A stretch of 64,000 nucleotides of DNA. It comes from Sepioteuthis lessoniana (lineage: Eukaryota > Mollusca > Cephalopoda > Myopsida > Loliginidae). Below, piece after piece: positions 54,679 through 64,000 of this stretch. A program made the position numbers and the translations under genes. The DNA lies in the NCBI GenBank assembly GCA_963585895.1, contig CAUZXS010005788.1, positions 129,001 through 193,000 on the forward strand, given 5' to 3'. The notes under the pieces were generated by a model. The model searched no databases. It worked only from the letters and a program-made list of their open reading frames with translations, and had not been told where the DNA came from. Position 1 is the stretch's first letter. Each line of letters begins with the position of its first letter.

Positions 54679-55286
54679 TTTGTTATTTATCCTAATGGAG
54701 ACAGAATTTCAAAAGTGTTGCTTCTATTTTCATCTCGTCCTTCCGAGACGAACAATTTATTGCATGACATTGTTTGCTTGTACTTAAAAGTGGACGCGAA
54801 ATATTGCCTTCTATAAATCCGTCGCAAATCAGGATTTATTTGTCGCCTCTGATATTAGTAACTAAATTATGCAAGTGATCTGGTATCATTGTGGAAATTA
54901 TATGAAATCTCTTCAGTATACAGACATTTTTAGAAGGACGTTAAAAAAGAAAGTAATTGATATCAGACATAAGATAATATTGTTGATTCCAGACATTCGA
55001 AAATATTTTGTGTATATATAAGATTGTATCAAAAGTATCTTCATTTTTCTTTTCTTTTTCTTTTTTTTTTTACGTAACGGTTTATTTTTTCTTCTTTTCT
55101 TTTCTTTTTCTTTTTAAGGGTACATCATTTCCAATTTTCATAATTAAGGACAATTTATTCAATAAGAAATAATTACATTTTATAAAAATAATTTTCAGAC
55201 AGTTTTAAAGTTTTAAGTATTTCTATCTCATACTAATAATTCATGCACTATTATATGTTTCCCAGTAAATATTCCTTTAAGAAATA
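54679..55286. other. Unassigned DNA with T/C-rich runs
   Basis: TTTTCTTTTC tracts at 55040-55115. No element recognised. Confidence 0.4.
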
Positions 55287-55600
55287 ATAATTAAGATCGG
55301 CCAGAATACTGAGAAGAGTCCTGGAGACTTGAGAAAATTTGCTGTCACACAAACTCCAGTGAAAAATAACATCACCTAACGTTGTCGTGAAGAATTCTGA
55401 AAAGAACCCAGAATCTGTCCCGGAGAATGAGACGCACAAACACTTCTGGGATTTTGAGATACAAACGGATCACCTAACCTCGGCCAGACAACCAGACCAA
55501 GTAATGATCAACAAGAAAAAGAGAACTTGCCGAATTGTGGACTTTGCTCTCCCGGCTTAACACAGTGTAAAATTAAAAGAAAACGAATAGTGGTGGAGGG
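55287..55600 (+). mobile_element. R2-like LINE, 3' end joined to endonuclease region
   Basis: 55287-55360 is the family's 3' end (CCAGAATACTGAGAAGAGTC, then CTGTCACACAAACTCCAGTG). It is followed at 55414-55600 by an upstream region: THKHFWDFEIQTDHLTSARQ, PDQVMINKKKRTCRIVDFAL, then a stop and VKLKENE. The PD and later D residues are those of the restriction-like endonuclease. The order is reversed relative to an intact element, so two pieces are joined. Confidence 0.7.
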
Positions 55601-55689
55601 GTTTGGTAAATACGTGGGTAGTTAGAAGCAATTGTATTTATGTATATGTTTGTTAGGTTCAGGTTGAGCCGTCTTTTACAATGTAAAGG

Positions 55690-56546
55690 CATTGAAAACA
55701 ATGTTTTCTCTATGAATGTCTTGGAAAGAGATTCTACTATAGAAATTAATTGGAAATGAGTTTACTATAGAAATGTATTGTGAATGATTTCATAATAGCA
55801 ATTCATTCAAAAATGATTTTACAATTGAAATGCATTTGAATCGATTCTACTATGGTAACCTATTGAAAAGAGACTTTACTATAAAATACAGAGAAAATGA
55901 TTTTACAATGAGAATGTATTGGAAGTGATTTGACTATAGTAATACATTGGAAAGCGATTTTACGATATGAATATAGAGGAGATGATTTTATCATAAGACT
56001 GCATTGGAAATTATTTTACTATGGTAATGTATTGGATAGGGATTTTACTATAGAAACGCAGAGGGAATGAATTTACTACAAAAATTCATTGGAAAGTGAT
56101 CTTATTATATAAATGCATTGGAAAATGATTTTACAATAGGAATGCACTGAAAAAGGAATTTTATTGGAAAGGAATTTTCCGAAAGAAACGCAGAAGAAAT
56201 GATCTTATGATAGTAATATAGAGGAAGTGATTTTACTATAGCCAAGCATTGGAAAGTGATTTTACTGTAGAAATGCGAGGAACTGATTTTATCATTTTAT
56301 ATTAGCATTGTAAGTGATTTTATTATCGGAATGCATGGAAAATGATTTTACTATAGAAATGCAGAGGAAATAATTTTAATATAAGAATGCATTGTAAGTG
56401 ATTTTATTATCGGAATGCATGGAAAATGATTTTACTATAGAAATTCAGAGGAAATGATTTTACTATAGAAATGCATAGGAAATTATTTTAGTATGAGAAT
56501 GCATTGGAAATATATTTTTCTTTAGAAATACAGAGGAAATGATTTT
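55690..56546. repeat. Minisatellite of about 30 bp units
   Basis: GATTTTACTATAGAAATGCA-type units with GAGGAAAT or TTGGAAAG linkers repeat some 27 times with 5-20 percent variation. No open frame runs through it. Confidence 0.9.
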
Positions 56547-56600
56547 ATTGACCTTGTGCCACATCCTGCTCATGGTGGAAGGTTTGCGTAAATAAATAGA
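56547..56600 (+). mobile_element. SINE-V 3' remnant
   Basis: TTGACCTTGTGCCACATCC and GGTTTGCGTAAATAAATA, directly after the minisatellite. Confidence 0.6.
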
Positions 56601-56639
56601 TACTTAGAAACAAATGTAAAATTATATATTTTATTTAAC

Positions 56640-56888
56640 CAGATCATTGGCCTAGTGGGTAGAGTGTTCACCAATGGTCCGGGGTTCAATCCCAGGCCGA
56701 GTCATACCAAAGACTTAAAAGATGGTACTTGATACCTCCTTGCTTAAAACTCAGCAATATAACGTACGTGTCAAGGGTAAAGTGGAGTAATCCTGGGAAA
56801 GGGGTAACACCCTCCCCTAAAACTCGGTGTAGTAGCGATTGAAAAGGGAGCCTTCTGGTCGCCCTCGACTACGGTCGCCAACTTTACT
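56640..56888 (+). mobile_element. SINE-L copy
   Basis: GGCCTAGTGGGTAGAGTG at box A, GGGGTTCAATCCCAGGC at box B, end ACGGTCGCCAACTTTACTT. Confidence 0.92.
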
Positions 56889-57254
56889 TTTATATTTTTT
56901 TTTGTATCTTGTATCATTTTTTTTTTACAAAGATTATCGGAATTTTTTCTTTTTTGTATAAATGTTGTATTATTTAACAGGGCTATTTAATAAATAAGGT
57001 GAAATATTGCTGAAGAAGATGGTAATAGGAGGTTCTGTTTACCCTCGCACCAATTTCAAGAAAACCAATAAAGATAGATCCTTTGATGTCCCAGAACCCT
57101 GTCAGCATGAATTGTATTGACCGTTTCCCCTTGAAATTTTTCTTGAGTTGAGGACAGTCTTTTCGACTTAGGCTCGTTGTAGCTTACACATGTTTAGCCA
57201 TTTGTAAACATTTTTTAACGAAAACATACTTCGTACACATCCCACATTTATTGG
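56889..57254. other. Unassigned DNA
   Basis: T-rich run at 56890-56960, no recognised element. Confidence 0.4.
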
Positions 57255-57386
57255 ACACTTCTGGTGGTGTGATAATCAACAAGCACGACAAATAAACCTC
57301 TACGACTGAATTCGAGTCTCATTTGGTGCTCTCTTTCATATGGCCTTCTACCACATCCAAGAAAAATGCTTCGTAAATTACCACAT
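57255..57386 (+). mobile_element. SINE-G copy, old
   Basis: TCTGGTGGTGTGATAATC, box B TGAATTCGAGTCTCA, CATATGGCCTTCTACC, ATGCTTCGTAAATTA. Confidence 0.75.
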
Positions 57387-57708
57387 CACATGGTTTGCAC
57401 CACTCAGCCAGCAAATATTTGATGACAGACCTCTGTTCAAGCCTAGAGCACTCTGATTTGCCGCCTCTTTGAATAAGATCTGATTTCAAGATTTAAATAT
57501 CATTTTTTATAAAACCATTTCCAAATAATGCGGTAGATACATTTATGAAAGAAAATTCTGAAAAAAGAATTGTTTTTTTTTTTTTTTCTAAATATTTCCT
57601 CTTATATATTGAATGTCCCTCGTTTTTCGGTCTGTGAACAATTTTTAAAACGCTTAACTGATATTTTAAAATAATTTCTCTTTTTTTTTTCATTTTTTTT
57701 TTTTCTAG
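57387..57708 (+). other. Intron 3' part with polypyrimidine tract
   Basis: T/C-rich tract at 57676-57706 ends in TCTAG, the splice acceptor for the aquaporin exon. No other element. Confidence 0.7.
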
Positions 57709-57913
57709 AATCGTACCAGAGACATGTCGTCAGGACCTTGGAGTGACTCAAGTCCACCCTCATCTCACCAAAGGCCAAGCTTGTGGCATCGAACTTATTC
57801 TAACATTCATACTTATATTTACAATTTTTGCAACGATTGACCCAAATCGAAAAGAGCTAGGAAGTAAACCCCTGGCAATAGGATTGACAGTGTCCATGTG
57901 TCACCTGGTTGGG
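57709..57913 (+). CDS. Internal exon of an aquaporin (MIP family) gene
   Basis: This exon encodes part of a membrane water channel. Read from 57710 it gives 68 uninterrupted codons, starting IVPETCRQDLGVTQVHPHL. Transmembrane helix 5 follows (QACGIELILTFILIFTIFAT), then loop D (IDPNRKE), then LGSKPLAIGLTVSMCHLVG leading toward the second NPA loop. In the family, the His of this last segment (usually in GHL) is the helix-5 selectivity-filter His of water-selective aquaporins; glycerol channels usually have Gly there. A Cys stands before it here instead of the usual Gly. The acceptor is a long pyrimidine tract ending CTAG at 57705-57708, and the donor GTAAGTAT starts at 57914, so it looks like a live exon. 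It begins with the last base of a split codon and ends in phase 0. Neither NPA exon was recognised in the window, so the paralogue cannot be named. Confidence 0.9.
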
Positions 57914-57937
57914 GTAAGTATAAACTTCACACACACG

Positions 57938-57970
<33 letters not shown>

Positions 57971-57972
<2 letters not shown>

Positions 57973-58235
57973 CGTCGTAGGAAATGGACACGGTGACACG
58001 AGTTCAAATCCTGGACGAAATTGATTGCATTTCACATAGCACTATAACCTTGGGAAAGGTATGAATCCAATTATTCTCCTTCCAGCTCTGGGTAAAAAGT
58101 AGGGTAGACTGGGTTCTTCAGCCTTGGTAAGGCAACTAGTCTAGGAGAAAGAAAACTCTGACTTCAAACTTGTTAAAATCCGCTTAAAAATTGACCTTGT
58201 CTCATGTCCTGCCCGAGTGGAGGGGTTGGTGAATA
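57971..58235 (+). mobile_element. SINE-V copy in the aquaporin intron
   Basis: Head truncated, begins ATCGTCGTAGGAAATGGAC after (CA)n(TA)n that starts 24 bp after the donor site. Ends GGGGTTGGTGAATATATA, running into (TA)n. Confidence 0.9.
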
Positions 58236-58259
58236 TATATATATATATATATATATATA

Positions 58260-59708
<1,449 letters not shown>

Positions 59709-59762
<54 letters not shown>
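59709..59762. repeat. (TA)n microsatellite
   Basis: About 54 bp of pure TA. Confidence 0.95.
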
Positions 59763-59765
<3 letters not shown>

Positions 59766-59869
59766 CACTTCAAGTCTGTTAATTAAAAAACATTTTCTCT
59801 TGTTCTTCGTTCCGAAGGGTTTAAATGCAATTGAACAAAAAAAAAAAAGAAGCTGCTTTGACTTCAATT

Positions 59870-60058
59870 CTTTTTTCTTTCTTTTTGTTCTTTCTTTCTT
59901 TTTGTTCTTTCTTTCTTTCTTTCTTTATTTATTTATAGTAACTTTTCCTTCTTTCTTTCTCTTTATTTATTTATCTATTTACTGAGAGTATCTTTCTTTC
60001 TTTCTTTCTTTCTTTTATTGTACCTTTTCTTTCTTTCTCTTTCTTTCCTTTTGCTCTC

Positions 60059-60098
<40 letters not shown>

Positions 60099-60208
60099 TT
60101 TTTCTTTCTAAGCCTGTTCATGTAAATTTCACTCTGTACATATCTGTCTATCTATCTATCTAATTTTCTCTTTCTCGGCAGCTAACCTTTATCTTCATAT
60201 CACTTCAC

Positions 60209-60254
<46 letters not shown>

Positions 60255-60255
60255 G
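59870..60255. repeat. (TTTC)n array with a linker shared with 47.7-48.6 kb
   Basis: TTTC repeats broken by TTTATTTATTTAT. At 60109-60155 the linker AAGCCTGTTCATGTAAATTTC plus CTATCTATC is the same as in the array at 47690-48586. Confidence 0.9.
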
Positions 60256-60774
60256 TAAATAATACTGTAGATAGTCGGTCGACGGGTTTTAAAGAAATGA
60301 TACTATTTAACGTAACCCAATAAATATCCAATAAATAAAAGAAAAGATCTGAAAAACTCGGAAAGATTCGGAAATTTTCGTACGAGAACACTGGTTTAAA
60401 ATGATTGGATTGTAGGGCAAGCAATTCAATAAAATGCACTTTTTCTGTGAACACGATATTGCTTTCACATAAATGAATAAAATTTTAACAAAATGCTTCT
60501 CTCATCCCATGTTGGCACAAATTGTCAACAATTCAGTAAGAAAATAGATAAGTAAAACAAAACAATAAAAATTCAATATTCAATTACGTATATAGGAAGT
60601 ACAATACAATTCCATCTACCTACATATTACAACAATTATAAATTATATGCATGTATATACACTAAATTGTCTTACGAAACTTGGGGCATTAGAATTGAGA
60701 TCTACGGTACTTAAATGTCGAATATCTTGTGGGTGGAACTTGCAATACGCTGACCGTATCCTTCACAGATGTGA
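60256..60774. other. Unassigned AT-rich DNA
   Basis: No recognised element. Confidence 0.4.
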
Positions 60775-60925
60775 AAAAAATGGTGTCCTGAGTATGATAA
60801 CCAACTATATATGGGGATGATGTTCCAACTCTGCAGCTCTGGGTAATGTGGAGTATCCCTTCCTTGCTATTACAAGTGGTAGTACCTGCAAGGGTCCCAT
60901 GTAGGAGTCACATAGATCTGTTTGA
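60775..60925 (+). mobile_element. SINE-C head fragment
   Basis: CTCTGGGTAATGTGGAGTATC, CCTTGCTATTACAAGTGG, CAAGGGTCCCATGTAGGAG. Confidence 0.5.
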
Positions 60926-60995
60926 AAATTATTTGTATTTCATAGAAATACTTGAAACCATATCAAACCTTGTCAATTATTTGTATTTGATAGAA

Positions 60996-61396
60996 TTTGG
61001 TTTGGTTTTAACGGATATCAAACATTGTTGGTTATTTAATACCAAATCCTTTTTTTTACATATATATTAAATAGATGATTTGTTAACACATTTCGTGACA
61101 CATAGTTAAATGGCCAAACAGTACTATTTCTAACAATTCAATTTAACATAAGTCATTTGCTTGCTCTCAGTTTAAATGTCAAACCGTTCTGTTTGACCCA
61201 TAGATTGGACCCTATCAGGTGCTAACACTCCGAGTCAGAGTGTAACAGGGGGCGATGGCAATGAAGAAGTTCTCCACATTCTTCAAAGCTCCAGCATTAT
61301 TGGAACCTCACCATTAGATTGTTTAGTGTCATATCCTGGACACACGATGGGTGGGAGTTGGCTCTTCTGCAGCAAAGCCCCAGCCAACTTGACTGG
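60996..61396 (-). mobile_element. SINE-C copy
   Basis: Short tail, short body, head with ACCCTATCAGGTGCTAAC, CTCCAGCATTATTGG and CAAAGCCCCAGCCAAC. Confidence 0.85.
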
Positions 61397-61751
61397 ATAT
61401 TAGATAGGAATACTTGATATATATATATATACCATACATAATATGTGCAAAACATTCTTCGGAAACAATTGCACAAAAAAAAATCTTAATAAAAACTTAC
61501 AATAAACACAACTCTACGCTCTAAGCAGTTAATAACCCTAGACGGGTTGACCTGTTGTTAAAATCAATCAATGAATCAATCATCAAATGTTGGTGTTTCT
61601 ATCTAATGCATACAAAAGACTACATATTACTTTATAGAACTAATTTTTTTAGATGCATTTAAATAGAAATGAATTAAGCATTTAGCAAAAAATAAAAAGT
61701 GCCCAGTACACAAGAAGGTAGAGCAAATGAAATATAATTAAAAAGTTCACA
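61397..61751. other. Unassigned AT-rich DNA
   Basis: No recognised element. Confidence 0.4.
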
Positions 61752-62107
61752 CGTTTACATTAGCGTAACGATTATCGTCCCAGAAAATGTAATCAACGGC
61801 CCGAGTTCAAACCCTGAACGAAACCATTTACATTTCCCTTCATTGTAATGCCCTTAGGAAAGGCACGAATTTATCTCTTCACCTTTCTGTTGTGAATAAA
61901 TAGGATAGAATGTGTCCCTTTGACCTGTTATGGTAACCGATCTAGGAGAAGGACACATCTGAAATCAAAACTGCTTTACTACACTTAAAAAGTGACTTTG
62001 TTACAACCTGTCCGAGCAGAGGGATTAGGTAAATACGCACTCATTGTTTCAGCATTGCTTAATCATCAATCTGATGACAGAGGAATCATGAAGGTCAGAG
62101 TTGTAAG

Positions 62108-62178
<71 letters not shown>

Positions 62179-62418
62179 AAATGAGATCTGTGAATGTCTA
62201 AAGAATGAATACGCAATGCTCAGCTATTTAGTACAAAATATACCTGCAGAGCGAAATATATTTTTGGTTAAAAAATGAAAAATTAGTAGTTGTATTCCAT
62301 AATTAATTCAATTTGCTTATTCTAGCTCAGATTAATTTTAAAAATCTGATGGCCAAGAATAAGCGAAATATATTCATTATGGAATACAATTTCTATTTTT
62401 CTTGTTTTTTAACAATAC

Positions 62419-62420
<2 letters not shown>
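61752..62420 (+). mobile_element. Composite repeat: SINE-V relative plus fold-back end
   Basis: 61752-62036 is a diverged SINE-V (box B CCGAGTTCAAACCCTG, TCTAGGAGAAGGACACATCT). It continues with about 230 bp unknown elsewhere, a (TA)n tract (62109-62174) and a 150 bp palindrome (62264-62413). The same order, reversed, occupies 63490-64000. Confidence 0.75.
62264..62413. repeat. 150 bp near-palindrome
   Basis: GGTTAAAAAATGAAAAATTA at the left and TTTTTCTTGTTTTTTAAC at the right are inverted, continued by TTGTATTCCATAAT / ATTATGGAATACAA and GCTTATTC / GAATAAGC, with an inner CAGATT...AATCTG. The arms are about 65 bp. Confidence 0.85.

Positions 62421-62421
<1 letters not shown>

Positions 62422-62466
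<45 letters not shown>
62422..62466. repeat. (AT)n microsatellite
   Basis: 45 bp of AT followed by (AAAC)n at 62467-62490. Confidence 0.95.
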
Positions 62467-62470
<4 letters not shown>

Positions 62471-62502
62471 AAACAAACAAACAAACAAATATAAATGATT
62501 GG

Positions 62503-62612
62503 AAGACTGGGTACTTTAATCTTGATATGGCAACTTTTCTAGGAGAATTCAAATTTGTTAGATACTGCTTAAAAATTGCTCGTATGTCACATGCTGCTTG
62601 TGTGAAAAAATC

Positions 62613-62617
<5 letters not shown>
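62503..62617 (+). mobile_element. SINE-V 3' fragment, old
   Basis: AGACTGGGTACTTTAATCTTG, CTTTTCTAGGAGAATTCAAA, GCTTAAAAATTGCTCGTATG; runs into (TA)n at 62616-62674. Confidence 0.65.
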
Positions 62618-62674
<57 letters not shown>

Positions 62675-62678
<4 letters not shown>

Positions 62679-63174
62679 GCGTGAAACCTGAAGATTGCCG
62701 ACGGTGAGAAACTGACATTCACCACGCTCAGTGAATTTTTGGGAGAGCATTAGACTGGTGAATGAACGGTCTGATCTTTTGGCATTTCATGTGTTTTAAT
62801 AGGAAAAGTCAAAATTAGATGTGACGCATGAAGACCTTTAGATATTCATTTTTTTCCTATTTGCTAAAAGAGAACGGCAGTCTTTGTTATTATAGCATTA
62901 GCGAATGACGAACAAAATTATCGGTAAAAGATCTATTTGTTGTTTTAAAACGGTAATTAACAGTCGGATGTACCACGATGTTTTGGGCAGAATAACTAAT
63001 GACCAGTTGCTGGCATTCAATCATTGCAAATTAGGTTCAAAACAGACGTTTGATTGATTCAATTGATCGTCTACATTTTGTACTCAAAAACAAGACATTT
63101 GCGTGTATGAAAAGTTTTTTTTTTAATTAACTAAGATCTAATGAGAAAATACCACACCTCAGAGACTCCAGGAC
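62675..63174. other. Unassigned, possibly single-copy DNA
   Basis: No recognised element or exon. Confidence 0.4.
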
Positions 63175-63370
63175 GTTTTTTAAGCTTATATAATGCTCAA
63201 CATATGATATCTTTCAATAGTCCGACATCTTCCGAATGATTTTAAAACTTATGTAAGGGTATCTCTCAATCATACTAGCTCTTCTGAAAGTTTTCGAAGC
63301 TCATATAATGATTTACCGATGATACTCCACAATAATTTCATCTCTTCTAAATAATTTCAAAACTTAGGAT
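63175..63370. repeat. Short minisatellite, unit about 52-64 bp
   Basis: About three degenerate units, each with a form of TTTAAGCTTATATAATG and a later CATCTTCCGAATGATTTT-like end. Confidence 0.6.

Positions 63371-63412
<42 letters not shown>
63371..63412. repeat. (TA)n microsatellite
   Basis: 42 bp of TA directly before a SINE-L 3' end. Confidence 0.95.
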
Positions 63413-63417
<5 letters not shown>

Positions 63418-63480
63418 TGTAGTAGATATCGAAAACGGGAGCCTTCGGGTCACCCTCGACTATCGTCGCCAACTTTTATT
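63413..63480 (+). mobile_element. SINE-L 3' fragment
   Basis: TTGGTGTAGTAGATATCG, GAGCCTTCGGGTCACCC, GTCGCCAACTTTTATT. The 5' part is replaced by (TA)n. Confidence 0.8.
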
Positions 63481-63489
63481 TATATATAT

Positions 63490-64000
63490 ACTGGGTAAAA
63501 AGAAGAAAAATAGAAATTGTATTCCATAATAAAAATATGTCTCTTCTTCTTGCTCATCAGATCTAAAATTCATCTGAGCTAGAATAAGCGAAATAAATCA
63601 ATTATGGAATACAACTTCTAATTTTCTTGTTTTTTAACCAAAAATATATTTGCCTCTGCAGGTATATTTTGTATTGAATGGCAGTGCATTGAGTACTCAT
63701 TCTTTGGATATTCGCAGATTTCACTTACTTTATATATATACGATTCCTCGGTCATCAGGTGAGCAATAACACACGATTGATGATCAAGCAATGCTCGGAG
63801 AGGTTGTGACAAAGTCACTTTTTAATTGCAATAAAGCTGGTTTGAATTCAGATGTGTCCTTCTCATACACCGGTTACCATAACAAGGCTAAAGAACACAT
63901 TCTTTCCTATTTATTCACATCAGAAAGGTGAAGAGATATATTAATGCTTTTCCTAAGGGCATTACAGTGAAGTGAAAAGTAAATGGTTTCGTTCAGGGTT
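63490..64000 (-). mobile_element. Second copy of the composite repeat, inverted
   Basis: Left end is the palindrome (63498-63640: AGAAATTGTATTCCATAAT / ATTATGGAATACAACTTC), then the shared unknown segment with CCTCTGCAGGTATATTTTG, and from about 63780 the SINE-V relative, cut by the window end. Confidence 0.75.

Noticed and set aside
55690-56546. CRISPR-like array
   Set aside because: Units of about 30 bp adjoin without unique spacers and the host DNA is eukaryotic; it is a minisatellite.

Overview
The window looks like AT-rich, repeat-saturated genomic DNA from an animal, most probably a coleoid cephalopod and perhaps an octopus. The sequence shows one clear host exon (aquaporin family), many tRNA-derived SINEs with long-diverged copies, RTE-like and R2-like LINE debris, and very long (TA)n, (CA)n, (GATA)n and (AAAG)n microsatellites. 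Two SINE families share a central block although their heads and tails differ, which fits the Ceph-domain known from cephalopod SINEs. The organism call is an inference; no rRNA or mitochondrial marker is present.

Only one protein-coding host feature is supported: an internal aquaporin exon at 57709-57913 on the + strand with good splice sites. No neighbouring exon was recognised, so much of the window is probably intronic or intergenic. Nearly all other open frames come from microsatellites (IYIYIY, THTHTH, LSIYLSIY) or retroposons.

I use working names for the repeat families. SINE-V is about 290 bp, with a tRNA-like head and a GGGTTGGTAAAT end. SINE-B is about 230 bp, tRNA-like, ending in CCAAA repeats. 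SINE-L is about 255 bp, tRNA-like, with a conserved CTACACC hairpin. SINE-G is about 130 bp, tRNA-like. SINE-E, SINE-K and SINE-P are further tRNA-like families. SINE-C is a 500 to 1100 bp retroposon with no tRNA head, a chain of hairpins, internal tandem repeats, and the same 3' end as SINE-B. An RTE-like LINE ends in (ATG)n. An R2-like LINE is present only as 3' pieces.

Layout: 0-5 kb SINE-C, B and V copies, one LINE tail. 5-10 kb SINE-L, an inverted SINE-K, B and LINE pieces. 10.7-12.1 kb a degenerate tandem array broken by an LTR-like repeat. 12-17 kb two SINE-C copies and an old LINE. 18.6-18.9 kb tetranucleotide block. 19-25 kb SINE-V, R2-like ends, a solo LTR and two SINE-C copies. 26-30 kb old LINE, and SINE-P with its fold-back relative. 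30-44 kb dense SINE and LINE traffic, the longest (TA)n tract, and a hAT element at 42.4 kb. 44-47 kb nested SINE-C, B and LTR-like units. 47.7-48.6 kb tetranucleotide higher-order array. 49-54 kb full-length SINE-C, nested SINE-G, and a DNA transposon sitting inside a microsatellite. 55-56.5 kb R2-like domain and a short-period minisatellite. 57.7 kb aquaporin exon. 58-64 kb intron-like AT-rich DNA with a pair of oppositely oriented composite repeats.

The strongest unexplained signals are the hairpin-rich SINE-C family (with visible compensatory changes), the exchange of modules among SINE families, recurrent snap-back copies, and hammerhead-ribozyme-like cores in several repeats.
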